Shown: positions 9,801-19,316 of the stretch, one piece after another
Numbering within the stretch: position 1 is the stretch's first letter
Layout of the letters: each line of letters starts with the position of its first letter
From: Xiphydria camelus
Lineage: Eukaryota > Arthropoda > Insecta > Hymenoptera > Xiphydriidae
DNA length: 64,000 bases
Assembly: GCA_963678675.1 (NCBI GenBank)
Contig: OY783201.1
Location: forward strand, 19,833,769-19,897,768
Direction of reading: 5' to 3'
Position numbers and translations under genes: made by a program
Notes under the pieces: model-generated
What the model saw: the letters and a program-made list of their open reading frames with translations, nothing else
What the model was told of the DNA's origin: nothing
Databases searched by the model: none

Positions 9801-11055
9801 GTCGCAACTGGACGCCCATAAGATCTGCGCCTCCGAAGTCGACGCCGTGGTGGTGTCGGCATCCGAAATGGCGAACGTGGCCGGCGAAAGCGAAAGCACT
9901 CTGCATCCCTCCCTCCTGCGGGAACTGATGGCCATCAGGAGTCACTTGGAAAGTGTAGCTGCTTCCAAATCGTCCGAGAAAGTCGCCGTCGTCGCCGCCG
10001 CTTCACCAACGGCAGATGCCGAAACGAAACCGCTGGTAGAACGTATCGAGGAACGCGCGGAGTCGGTGAACAAATCGCCGGAAGAATCGCCGGAGAGACC
10101 CGCGGAGAGGGAAACGACGGCACCCGAGAAGCCGAAGAGAAAACACTTCAACGGCGGGAAGAAAGAGAGCGCCGACGTTAAAGTCGAGGAGACGACGATC
10201 GAGAAGACGACGATCGTGCAAGACGTGCCAGACGAAACGCCGGAATCCCTGCGAGCTGAATTTTTGCGCATCCACGACGTCGCATCGGACCCCGACGCGA
10301 AAATTGAACAAACTCGCACCGCCTCCCCGCCGATTTTTGTACCCGATCAATCGTTGTCGCCTCCGGAAGAAACTCAACGCGACGCGTGGGGAGAAATTGC
10401 GCCGGAAGCTCGAAGTACGACCAAATCTCCGAATGCGATCGAAGAAAGGCCTCGATCCAGATCCGGGTCTCGCTCGAGATCGCCGTCGCCGAGCGGCGAC
10501 CGTCCCGTGCGTCAGACCGCCTCGCCCCTCAGATCGCTGCCGCCCGCCATCTCCGTCACGCTGGACACCCCGGACTCGTCGACTCCTAGTCGCATCGTTC
10601 ACTCGGAAGTCTTCCCGCAGCGCGCCGTTGTCTCGTACACCGAGTCGATCAACGAACAGTGCCAAAAAGAGTCCAGCCAAAGAGAGGAGTCGCAATCGCC
10701 GCTTCCACCCAACGCCCCGACCTTCGTCGCTTTCCCGACATCCCAAATCCCGGCGCAATTCTTTTCGCTGGTGCCGAGCGTCGGTTCGCGCGTCGAGCCG
10801 GAGCCGAGCATCGTGGACACGACGCAGCAGCTCCTGCGAGCCCTGCGAGTGGCCGGCACCCGAGCCATGAGGCATTTCGTGGGTTACGTGGCTTCCAGAG
10901 TCTCCAGCGAGGAATCCACAGAGAAGCTGCGCGAGGTGGAATTGGCGCTATGCGCGTTGCTGCTACTCGTCGCCGGTTTGCTGATACTGTGTTTTGGAAG
11001 TCCGCGCACCGTGACACACCATTACCACTGGGATTACTTCAACCCGCCCCAATAA
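6892..11055 (+). CDS. Long disordered, tail-anchored protein with PERPKF octads (KASH-like C-terminus)
   Basis: A single open frame of 1387 codons ends at TAA 11053-11055. The ATG at 6892 has a weak context, and CCGCTTCCAG just before 6931 is a good acceptor in the same phase, so the exon may really start at 6931 with earlier exons upstream. Residues 90-141 hold about seven octads of the form xxPERPKF, ending IKRPNIHMP. Most of the rest is Arg/Ser/Glu/Pro-rich and disordered, with proline-rich SH3-type segments (PPTPPVAPRRRKR, PPRPPPPRRRRDK, PLPAPPRPPRARR). Residues 940-980 show a regular Val/Leu pattern. The C-terminus has a hydrophobic segment near 1349-1367 (LCALLLLVAGLLILCF) and a 19-residue tail HHYHWDYFNPPQ. 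A single C-terminal anchor plus a short lumenal tail ending in prolines resembles KASH proteins of the outer nuclear membrane; that assignment is inference. High GC at third positions contrasts with the AT-rich flanks. Confidence 0.85.
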   Translation: MKRNRKDHVFRFQVDSSALEELPLRRGARGLPQRLRSQAGKLRSRLRGIQRPTFSLPERQRPEKTKTAKTVKAEKPGKSERRASRMDRLKFSLPDRPKFNLPERPKFRLPERPKFNMPERPKFNMPERPRFTMPERPKFSIKRPNIHMPSFSRARKPPRERPVATESSSGSRRNIFDFSTYPRIFDKKSKNRGEYATSSPKESRAQSAESATFPRARKKAPPLGARWTQRFTDLKFADDEAKTVAESATPWRHPSLEEPRLARRQESAEEEPEKLPWEDSGDRDDSPVPIEDVPYEVEDDSNEATHHRDLPELERAYVVQSAHLHEGLKGEEDSFEAGPEEAIDPRLYGDREVEPTLYRSDAEDAEEIHEPDSYEKHDSAEIGHDHGYDDSHFRPIDPRKYGRRVPSSERGSYQSDKEQQSSGSSCDRRRRGVLEEIDSDEFFLRQKGISQDDMNVGRYLTSEIRDALRSPANALADEINQENEEVVVVPPPTRPARTRSFRKRKDDSVESYHAVTPPARPKRDRRRSEESDCENFYRDKTGSLSGSRHRIIYQTEAPPRSIEPLDDIVVVKPARRKSRASTRSQSQMRSESLEPSAVPAPPTPPVAPRRRKRARREIELPREREAPPAVCNGHSEWEARVGAKYPPEVGAARVEEPPAENRETFQTLVMRLEEEYIESAPIAPKRASRSRATSVADDDRTSRGAESLPELSYADDDAPRDTDSRDLPGYAIIEKRDKPPRPPPPRRRRDKFATAPARPHRSYSTVGPIKSHSQNQLNVTPYTEVESDEGDEHRDLRSGEVLSKMQGRPLPAPPRPPRARREQPPLQPEPDIAPETVAEAFASTQTDPLPDDLVIEEEITQAKLVMAPSRSGSQILVSTERIPSPTPHSYGTSPAVPPLPQSPRHEMPAPSPSPRSPATQSPARALGEASTPRDSTSPEVRLAREILRSNEPLRIASLEVADLKVDRLTVSQLDAHKICASEVDAVVVSASEMANVAGESESTLHPSLLRELMAIRSHLESVAASKSSEKVAVVAAASPTADAETKPLVERIEERAESVNKSPEESPERPAERETTAPEKPKRKHFNGGKKESADVKVEETTIEKTTIVQDVPDETPESLRAEFLRIHDVASDPDAKIEQTRTASPPIFVPDQSLSPPEETQRDAWGEIAPEARSTTKSPNAIEERPRSRSGSRSRSPSPSGDRPVRQTASPLRSLPPAISVTLDTPDSSTPSRIVHSEVFPQRAVVSYTESINEQCQKESSQREESQSPLPPNAPTFVAFPTSQIPAQFFSLVPSVGSRVEPEPSIVDTTQQLLRALRVAGTRAMRHFVGYVASRVSSEESTEKLREVELALCALLLLVAGLLILCFGSPRTVTHHYHWDYFNPPQ

Positions 11056-11223
11056 CACGCGTCGAGCGGCGGTGTGGACGCACCGTGCACATTGCTTTGT
11101 ATTTACTTATTTATACTCCTGTGTCACGGATATACGATTATTTTATATAACGACATATGTAGATTTCTACGATCATTGTTGAAAGCGGTTCCATCGCTAG
11201 TCACCGTTGGATGGTTACGTTTT

Positions 11224-11229
11224 AATAAA
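11224..11229 (+). terminator. Candidate polyadenylation signal AATAAA
   Basis: First AATAAA downstream of the stop codon at 11055, 169 bp away. A second lies at 11397. Either could serve the tail-anchored protein gene; no cleavage site can be proven. Confidence 0.4.
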
Positions 11230-11430
11230 TTATTCACACATTGGTGTAAATCCCGGAATTCTCGGTACATTTTTTGGTACTTCCAGATACCCACGCACGA
11301 AGGATCTCGAATAATAATCGACCGCTTCGGTATCGTTTCGTACGATACGGCGATCACGCGATGAACAGGTATAATTATACGCTTTATAGCGACGTGAATA
11401 AAATCTTTCAATTTCTCCGAGAACGTATGT

Positions 11431-11674
11431 TCACTGAAAGAGATCCTCCTCGTAAACCGTCAACTCTCGCCTGTCTTTGTGAGCGGTTTTCTGCGTGTAG
11501 CTAGCCGCCAGCGTCGACCACATGGCACTGGACGTAGCGTCGTTTATCGGGTCGATGATCGGCTGTCGCCTCGCCAACGACACTTTCAACTGAATGGACG
11601 ATACCATACTGCCGTCCATTTCGCTAATGGCCCTTTCCGCCGCTTCAGACTTATCGAACGATATGAATCCGCGA
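11431..11674 (-). CDS. Nelf-E: NELF-E, exon 3 (C-terminal half of the RRM and tail)
   Basis: The exon starts after TTCATTTTCAG at 11675-11677 and ends at TGA 11431-11433. It encodes RGFISFDKSEAAERAISEMD (RNP1 motif RGFISF), then IQLKVSLARRQP and the tail ending YEEDLFQ. Phase fits exon 2: the split codon becomes Asn before RGF. The stop lies 376 bp from the stop of the convergent plus-strand gene. Confidence 0.93.
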
Positions 11675-11699
11675 CTGAAAATGAAGAACATAATCGTAC

Positions 11700-11905
11700 G
11701 CGTGTTACAGGGTGTACGGGAAATAAACGCCTCAGTTTCCGTTTAACATTGAACGTGATTATCTCGGAACACGATATAGATACGTAAAAAATCGAAACGA
11801 GCTTTTTTATAGTAAAAACACAGGCGAACGTTTCTTATTTAAACTTCCTTTCGATATCTCTAGTCATTCTCAAGATAATCGACTTCGAACTTGTGCACTT
11901 CGACT
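11700..11905. repeat. Dispersed repeat shared with 59815-60160
   Basis: The order of short motifs (CAGTTTCCGTTTAAC, then AAACTTC..TTCGATATCT, then CAAGATAATCGACTT) matches the segment at 59815-60160 in the same orientation. There the copy is split by a MITE at 59955-60115. It lies in the second NELF-E intron. Confidence 0.6.
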
Positions 11906-12197
11906 ATCGTTCATCTTATAACAGTTCATGTGCCTGAAGTTCCGAACGTTTATTTGAACGAAAAATTTCGACTTTAAAAGACCATTGCTACTGTGGAATT
12001 GATTGATTATTACTTTTTCGATAGTCGCCCAGTTTGCAAACATTTCTCTATAAATCTGGTAATCAATAAACACAAGATTGGCCATGACTTTTTGAATGAA
12101 AGTCAAAATCTTTCATTCAAATGAATGTTCGGAACTTCAGTTACATTACAGTTCTCCAATCCAAGTTCTTCGCTTAATACGACGCGAAAATACTTAC

Positions 12198-12691
12198 TTC
12201 TTCTCGATCTCCATCGAGATATTGACGATGGTTCCGAAGGTCTGAAAGTGCTTCTTCAAGAACTCCTCGGTTATCTTGTATCCGCAAACGAATATCGTAT
12301 TCCCGGCGCGAGACTTGTTCTCCTGTTTGGCCGGCGGAGTCTTCTCGCCGGCGACTCGATCCTCCTGATCTCGCGCGCTGACGAAACTCTCGTAGAGATC
12401 CTTGACCCTCGGTCTGGACGTCTCCGTGTCATCCTCCTCGGGTTGGGTCGCGGAGAACGGTTGATACGACGACACGGTTTTCTCGGTGCTGTTCAACTTT
12501 CGCTCCAAGCCGCGCGGTCTCTTGAAGGACTGTTCGGGCCGCTTGGGCGTTTTAGGCGCCGTTATCACGCCCGACTTGATCAACTTCTTAGCCACCTCTC
12601 GCGCGTCCCTCGCCTCCGTCGGACGCTTCGGTGCCTGCGGCACGCGCTCCGGCTCCGGCTTGGGTGTCTTCAGGTCTTGCAGCGCTTTTTT
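12198..12691 (-). CDS. Nelf-E: NELF-E, exon 2 (linker and N-terminal half of the RRM)
   Basis: NELF-E is the RNA-binding subunit of the negative elongation factor complex, which with DSIF holds RNA polymerase II near promoters in the nucleus. The three exons join in phase to 272 residues: 27 from exon 1, about 164 here, the rest from exon 3. This exon starts after CCGCGCCAG and ends at donor GTAAGT (12192-12197). It encodes KKALQDLKTPKPEPERVP, a Lys/Arg/Pro-rich linker with KDLYESFVSARD, then NTIFVCGYKITEEFLKKHF (RNP2 motif IFVCGY) starting near residue 158. The RRM spans about 158-229. The long Arg-Asp repeat of the mammalian protein is absent, as in other insects. Length and all motifs look intact, so the gene is likely functional. 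Confidence 0.95.
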
Positions 12692-13996
12692 CTGGCGCGG
12701 AAAAAAGACACTGTCTGCTTGAAACTTGGAAACGACATCTCGTACTTGGAATTTCAGTGGGACGTCTCACATCGCTTCAGTTACTCAAAAAATGAACGCA
12801 TCCCAAATAATATCGAGTATGTACTGCTGGTTTACAAAACTAGACCTTTTTTCTCGTCAGAAATGAAACAAGATTGATCATATAGATTAAATTCGAATCA
12901 GTAAGCAAAGTATGGATAGCCCATTCAAATTTTAAGAAGAACGATGTTAAAAACCTTCTGAAACCCGATTTTTACAATTTTAAATTCATTTTTCTTGAAA
13001 AAGTGAGGTGCTAAAGCTTTTATAGATTTTTTTATAATTGGATCCGAATTCATAAACGAAAAGTAGAAATTTCCCTGACAGCTATGGGTATAAAGTGTAT
13101 AATCTAGTATAAAGTGTTACAAATCAAACATTTTTTGTCAAATGAACAAATTAACTAAAATTCATAGAACAAGTTATGACAACTGAGAAATGAACATTAA
13201 AATAATTTAATTTTGCCAAATCATTTTGCCAAATAGCTTTTTTTAAAACAAGAAGGAACTTACAATTAGATACATATATATACACACATATGGAATACTT
13301 TTTTTAGATTCCTATATAAATTTTTAAAAATTTTAACAGACTAGAAGTCGAGTTATTTGTGAGATTTGAGCATTTTCGAAAAATTCCAGAAAATTCTTTA
13401 CTTTCCCTGACCTACATAGTTCTATGACCATTCCAGATTTTCCAGAATTTCCTGACCACAGGATACCGTTCCCTAATAGGGCTTGGTTCTCAAATTTAAA
13501 AATATAAATAGAAAGATAGGATTACTATATGTGATTTATGGGAAGATTGGTCTATAATTTGATTTTCAGACAGTTTTGGGAATACACCATTATTAACCAG
13601 CTATCGAAACCTGATTTAAAGATAAAAACATTTTGAATATGATGATGCAGAATTGAAATGATTTTTTCTGCCGCAATAATTTATTATCATAAAATTAATT
13701 ATTCATGAGACAAAATAATAATTACTTAATAATCATTAATTAAGTTGTGTAGTGTATTATTTCAAAACGCGGAAAGTATTTATAAAAACAAGAATATCGC
13801 CGATTCATATGTTATGAATTAAAAATTATTTATTATTACTACTTACTATTATGTTCTAATTCTTTGTAAATATCAGCAAATAAATTTAACTTTCGAAATA
13901 CTGACAATATTGAGAAACAAACCTAAAAACAACACAATAACATAACCTAGAAACAAATAATTTCGAGCCAGCATAACGCAGAGTTTGCGCGAATAC
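12692..13996 (-). other. NELF-E intron 1
   Basis: AT-rich intron with a donor at 13991-13996 (GTATTC) and acceptor at 12692-12694. Between 13370 and 13455 it holds degenerate CCAGA/TTTCC..CCTGAC motifs like the ends of the hAT element at 43264, suggesting an old fragment of that family. Confidence 0.7.
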
Positions 13997-14077
13997 CTTT
14001 CTCTTCAATTTATTGTACTTTGCTTGTAGCATCAATTCCTCCTCCGTTAAGTTCGATGGGAAATGTAAGTATACCAT
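13997..14077 (-). CDS. Nelf-E: NELF-E, exon 1 (start and N-terminal helix)
   Basis: The start is the ATG at 14077, which opens MVYLHFPSNLTEEELMLQ, the conserved N-terminus of insect NELF-E that binds NELF-B. An in-frame ATG three codons upstream (MKN) exists but the conserved start is preferred. Exon end AAAG joins exon 2 in phase 0, giving KLKRK-KKALQ. Confidence 0.93.
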
Positions 14078-14704
14078 ATTCTTCATGTAGGTATTAACGA
14101 TCTCCGCAAAAATTTACGCGAAAGAAACAAATTTAAAGTGTCATCTACAGACTTGGCAGACTGCCAATGCTGCCAACCGCGAGCTAATTTGCGAGTGGAC
14201 CTCCTTGTGTCGGTAACTTATCGATAATTTTAAAACTAAGAAATTCCATATTTAGTCCGATAGATTGTACTAATAGAGCGATACGTTTGCCGTGCTCGGT
14301 AGCGCTCTATGTGTCTCATGCCCTCCGGTCAAAATCATTTGCCGTTTTACATTATTCGGTGCGGTTCAGGTCTCGGGTTGACAAAGTCCAGTGTTAGTAA
14401 TTCAGAGTCATCAGATCGATTGCGAAGTACATGTTCGGGTAATCAGCTCTCAATGGATTATCCGCCACTCGCGACGTCATAACTTTTACGAAACTCCGAC
14501 AAAGTCGATCTCCGTCTTTCGATAGGTTAACTTTGACTACCTAGATCTTCACGGTTTTTCATTCATCGTCAGTCAAATTCGGCGAGATAAGTTAAACGTG
14601 AATAATGATCAACGATCGTTAGGGATTCGTTGCGTTCTAATTCATAAACGATTCTTAAGCGTAAAGAAAGAGTAAAGAAACTCGATTTTATCATCGATAC
14701 TGCC
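14078..14704. promoter_or_regulatory. Shared promoter region of NELF-E and ferredoxin
   Basis: The two ATGs point away from each other across 627 bp. The stretch is free of recognised transposon ends, unlike most of the window, and contains the DRE octamer noted separately. Both 5' UTRs must lie here. A divergent housekeeping promoter is the simplest reading. Confidence 0.65.
14219..14226. promoter_or_regulatory. DRE octamer TATCGATA
   Basis: A perfect palindromic TATCGATA lies 142 bp upstream of the NELF-E ATG and 479 bp upstream of the ferredoxin ATG. In Drosophila this is the binding site of DREF, common in housekeeping and divergent promoters. Position supports a role; binding is inferred. 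Confidence 0.55.
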
Positions 14705-14853
14705 ATGGCGATGATTCGAAATTTACAAGCGTTATCCACGACGATTCTCCGATCATCCTTCGTCAGTTTATCGAGGAGAAGTCAGCCGGTAGTGTCCGCG
14801 CTTGAACTCGCGAGAGGAACGTCGACGTCGCAGGCGCTCTGCGAGAAACAGGA
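14705..14853 (+). CDS. Adrenodoxin-type ferredoxin, exon 1 (mitochondrial presequence)
   Basis: Encodes residues 1-49, MAMIRNLQALSTTILRSSF and on to CEKQ. It is rich in Arg, Ser, Thr and Leu and lacks acidic residues until residue 34, as expected for a mitochondrial import signal. The exon ends GA before donor GTAAGT at 14854. Confidence 0.85.
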
Positions 14854-14951
14854 GTAAGTATGCATACGGGTCGATGTTACAAGTTTGAGGCTTGTGTAAG
14901 AGTCCGTTCGATTGATGCAAACTGATATTGAAATATTGGAAATGCTTTCAG

Positions 14952-15064
14952 AGTGGGTATAACGTTCGTGAAGGCAAACGGCGAGAGAATAGTAACTAAG
15001 GGAAAGGTGGGAGACAGTTTGTTGGATGTCGTGGTGAATAACGAAATAGACTTGGACGGTTTTG
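14952..15064 (+). CDS. Adrenodoxin-type ferredoxin, exon 2
   Basis: Starts after TGCTTTCAG and ends TTTG before GTGAGT at 15065. It encodes VGITFVKANGERIVTKGKVG and then DSLLDVVVNNEIDLDGFG, the first strands of the 2Fe-2S ferredoxin fold and the segment leading to the cluster loop. Phases on both sides fit exons 1 and 3. Confidence 0.92.
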
Positions 15065-15121
15065 GTGAGTCGAATAATTAATTTGTTAAGTTTGAGTTGA
15101 TTACACTGAAGTGCAAAATTA

Positions 15122-15538
15122 TATACTAGGTGATTCCTTAATATTGCGACAAACTTGAAGGACGGGTTCCTTGGATGAAAATAAGAAAAAAAGTCTATAA
15201 ACATGGGTTTGGAAATGCTGAGTTTCGGAGAAACAGGGTGTTCATTATTATACAAGTTTTCTATACTAATAATAGGAAGTATATTTTTGCAGAACTTCCA
15301 TTTTATTTATTTTTTGTAATAGGGTCTTCTTAGGAGTATTAAATATCATTTCAGAAGAAGGGATGCGTCATTGCGTTTGAAATATTTTTTTTTCGATAAG
15401 TCATTTGAAAATGCAATTCCGAAACTCAGCGTTTCCAGACCCATGTTCACAGGAACTTTTTTTCTTATTTTCATCCAAGGAATCCATCCTTGAAGTTTGT
15501 CGCAATATTAAAGAATCATCCGGTATATTTTTCTCATC
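15122..15538. mobile_element. Foldback MITE, about 415 bp
   Basis: The ends TACTAGGTGATTCCTTAATA and TATTAAAGAATCATCCGGTA are inverted copies, and complementarity continues for about 90 bp each side (GCGACAAACTTGAAGGA with TCCTTGAAGTTTGTCGC). The centre is unrelated AT-rich sequence. Confidence 0.7.
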
Positions 15539-15794
15539 AGAAATGGAATAAGGTGGATTATGTAGATCTTGACAATACTGATTCTAAATCTCTTTTCCGT
15601 TCTGCTATAGGACCTCACGTTTTTTTAGATAAGTGAGGTCAAATGCCGAAAAAATCGCGTTCTGGGATTCCTAACTTTATTTTTCTAAAATAAAAACTGA
15701 ACATACTAGTCAAGTTTTGACTGCAGATATGGATAAGGTGTGGAAAAATAAATAAGGAGTATCGTTTGTATTCTATAATGCGATTAGGTTCCAG

Positions 15795-17345
15795 TCCCAG
15801 ATAGCACAGAGAATTCTAAAAGAGTTCCCTTTGAATTCTTGTATTTTAAAATGAGTTCTTTTCTGTATTTCAAACAGTTTTTAATGTATTTTTATTGTTT
15901 AATAAAAGAACTCATTTTTATGCCACCAAATATGAGTTCATTTTCAGAGCCAGAATGAAACCTCTTTATAAGTTAAATGAAGTTCAAAAGTCTTCAAAAA
16001 ATAATGAGAAAATATTCAGAAAGCTGTCCAAAATAATTCTTTTAGAGTTTGGCGCGAACGCGTTGATCGAAATCAAAGTGCGGTGCAGAGGTTGCTTTTG
16101 ATTCTGATTTTGTTGCCACAAAAGTATGAAGATCTCGAAAATACAGGTCGTACTCTATGGTGCATAAGAGAGCTCTAGACGACCTATAGGAGAAGAACAG
16201 TCTCTAACAATAAGAGATCATCCAGTATAAACCCAGATAGAACAGAGAATTCTAAAAGAGTTCCGTTTCAATCCTTGTCTTTTAAAATGAGTTCCTCTAC
16301 ATGTATTAAAACAGTACCAAATGTATGCTTATTGCTTAACGAGAGAACTCACTTTTATATTGTTAAATGTGAGTTCATTTTCAGATCTAGAATGAAGCTA
16401 CATGTATAAATCAAATGAAGTCCAAAAGTAATCACAAAATGATCGCAAGGTATTCAAAAAGTTGTCTCAAATAATTTTGGTAACGTTTAGCGAGAATACA
16501 TTCATCGAAATTAAAGTCAGATAAAAAATTTCTTTGGAATCTGGTTTAGTTGTCATGAAAATATACAGATTTCGAAAATATATACCGCACTCCACGAGGC
16601 ATAAGAGAGGTGTTAACAAGGGAGAGCCTCATGTGTAGACGCCCTCTAAACGACCATAGGAGAGGAACAGAGTATATAAGTACTGTCTCTCGTATCCCTG
16701 CTATCTGAAAGCAGTCAGGTTGCGAAAGAACAGGGCTCGATCTCGTTGGAACCCTTTATCAAATCGTTCCGCATTTCAACTCACGAGAAAGGCTATGAGT
16801 CCTTCTTGAACTCTTTATGAACAGATAAAAACGAACTCTTTTGAAGCATCTCTAACGATACTTTTCCTTGACAAATCTCTACGAAAAAACTCTGCCGAAA
16901 ATCTACCGTTTCTCGGCGAATGTTTCAATTTTAAGAGCTGGCAGAGACTTCGGCAGAGCTGACAGATATTTTGGTAGTGCTCGCAAGAATTTCGTCAGAG
17001 TTGACGATGTTGGTAGTGATTTTGAAAAATTTCTGTCAACCTTGCGGACTTCTACAAAATTTTTGGGAACTGCTGAATTCTCTGCCAACTCTACCAAAGC
17101 CTGTACCAGCTCTGCTGAAATTTCTGCTAGCCCTTAACATTGGATCATTCACAGAAAAATGGTAGACTTTTGTTAGAATTTTTCGCACAGTTTTGACAGT
17201 TAGTAAAGAAAAATGTCCACTAGGGTCGTAGGAAATCTACAAATATTCTTACATTATAATCTTTCTGCATTCTAAGAGTCTATTCTCTTTCAACTCTTAG
17301 AGTAAATTAACGAATTCCTTAAGAAGCCTGCAAATTGAATTGTTT
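15795..17345. repeat. Two tandem copies of a dispersed repeat (CCAGATAG family)
   Basis: Copies begin at about 15795 and 16234 with CCCAGATAG then AGAGAATTCTAAAAGAGTTCC. The same order of motifs recurs at 50172-50941 and, inverted and partial, at 29025-29230. The second copy carries an extra stretch at 16870-17140 made of imperfect short repeats around TCTGCC/GGCAGAG and TTGGTAGTG. No coding capacity. Confidence 0.65.
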
Positions 17346-17470
17346 TAGAACTCTGATTTTTGACGCAAAAATTCATCAGCGTGTCAAGATTTATATAATC
17401 GACCTTCCTCCATTTCTGATTATTTTTTTGACCAGCATTTATCGGGTCTACGTATGGAATTGATATTTAA

Positions 17471-19316
17471 GGGGTAATATCTAGTGGGAATTTTTTTTTC
17501 CATTTTTTTTTATTGGTTTGAATGGCGTAAAAACATGTCAAGAGTAATGTCTGACATCGTCCATTGTTGAAAACAAATTTTAAGTGCTCGTAAAAGACGA
17601 ATTTTTGAAGCAAGTCCGAGCGCTTGAACATGGCAAATTGAGTTTCAGAGTGAGTTTCGCCCCTTTTACTCGGTACCTGTGGTGTGAAGGTACCCCTTTT
17701 AGTTCCTAAATGAGGTACAGATAGTGCTAATTGGTAGTTTGAAGCAAATATTGAATATACGTTGGCTGAATAGCCATTTTAGTCGTTGCAATCGAACTGC
17801 GAACACGTGTTGCGAGCGTTGTGTGGCCAGTTTTCTCGTGCATTTGAGTCGTGTTTTCAATTATTTTGTGAACTTTATTGAACTATATTGAAAGATGAGT
17901 GATGACAAAGTGTACAGTAATCGTAAAGGCACAAAATATAACACCACTGACACTAAGCGGAGCAAAATAAGCAATTGGAAGCCACCTAACCGTCATTCTA
18001 TGGACAGCGTGCCAGACGAGTTCCTCAGTGCTTCGGCAAAAAAACTAAAACCTGGTATTTCTGGCGACGACAGAGACATCGATGAAGGTTTCGGGTATCG
18101 TCTCATCAATTTTATTCAAGTACTTACGACGCTTTCTCAACTGATCGTATGCAACAATAGAACACAAAATGTCAACCGACGACAATCCGCAACATGATAA
18201 ATGTCCGACTGGAAGAACATCGTGGTACTCTTGGCAACAAGCGCAAGTTTCAGGTACAATCGATGATTATACACACGTCCCTGCAATGCACGACGATGTT
18301 TTCAATGCGATAAAACCAATTTACGACGGCCTCAGTTCAGACGACCTTTTGCCTTGCTGCTTGGGAGGATTCACCCAAAATCCAAATGAATCGTTCAATT
18401 CTATTGCTTGGTCGATTGCTCCGAAAGCGATTTCAAGCTGAAAGAAGATAGTGGATATAGCAATAAATGTTGCGGTTTTAACTTTTAATGACGGATTATC
18501 TGGTGTAATGACGGTCATGGATGTACTCAGAATCACCGTTGGTCGTCAATGTTTCGATTTTTGTATGGAAACTGACTCGCGCCGCATTGAACTTGCCGAG
18601 CACTCACTATCCAAAGGCGCCAGAACCAGCCGTCATGATGCTAAATCGGCAAGAAAAAAAAATCGAGAGGAGAGAAATCGACGCAGAAGGCCAGTTATAT
18701 GGTGCTGGGCAGAGTAAAGGTAAAAAAATCAACAAGCCTGTATCTTAAAAATTTCATGTAGTAAACACAGCGTGAAACTTTAAACGCATTTATCTCGAAA
18801 CCATGTTTTCAAAAACGGCTAGCAGTAGAACTCGAGTAATTTTTATCAAATTGACTTGATATTTTGGCTGTATCTTCTTAGATAGATTACCTACAGTACA
18901 CACGATTTTTAAATTTGATAAATAATTACGATTGTTATAGACAAATTGAGGCTGATTCTTTAGTCGAAAATTCGTTTTCTTTCACTGCTCCCAAATTTTC
19001 AAAAATCAAGATTTCTCAATATCCATGTGCACTTCTGTAGCTATATTCGTATATATCATGAACACAAATTTTTCATTATTCCAGATACGTTCGTTGAGGA
19101 CTTGTACTGCTAGCCGCGGGACGCCTACACAAAATTGACGTTCGTTCCGTGCACTGCTGAGCCGCCATTTTGTTATAAAAATTAAAATAAAAAATGTTTC
19201 TTTGCACCTGAAGACAAGTTCAATGAGCCCTTATAATTTCGCATTAATCGGTTGTTTAATAAAGACAACAAATTCACAAAAAACCTCATTTCTTGCTTCT
19301 GACTAGATATTACCCC
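17471..19316 (+). mobile_element. TTAA-flanked, internally deleted Mutator-like (Kolobok-like) transposon
   Basis: Terminal repeats GGGGTAATATCTAGT and its inverse at 19302-19316 are each flanked by TTAA (17467-17470 and 19317-19320). The interior carries the two ends of a transposase gene described separately. TTAA duplications together with this transposase type point to the Kolobok group; that label is from memory. Confidence 0.75.
17895..18748 (+). pseudogene. Mutator-like transposase remnant, N-terminus fused to C-terminus
   Basis: The first part (17895-18165) encodes MSDDKVYSNRKGTKY and then EGFGYRLINFIQVLTTLSQL, the typical N-terminal segment of this transposase family. The frame at 18169 onward encodes LLPCCLGGFTQNPNESFNS and IAWSIAPK, then after an in-frame TGA (18439-18441) IAINVAVLTFNDGLSGVM, the C-terminal catalytic-core region. 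A further shift in the A-run near 18655 leads to a basic tail. The central catalytic portion, roughly where SFDAAWSKRG occurs in the copy at 34192, is deleted. The product cannot be active; the sequence could still be mobilised by an intact relative because both ends are present. Confidence 0.75.

Noticed and set aside
6912..10875. Many long antisense and out-of-frame reading frames within 6892-11055
   Set aside because: They follow from the GC-rich, Arg/Pro-rich coding sequence. Only the 1387-codon frame has ordered repeats, a membrane anchor and an end consistent with a gene.
12125..12877. 250-codon plus frame opposite NELF-E exon 2
   Set aside because: The minus strand encodes recognisable NELF-E with correct splice sites; the plus frame is its shadow.
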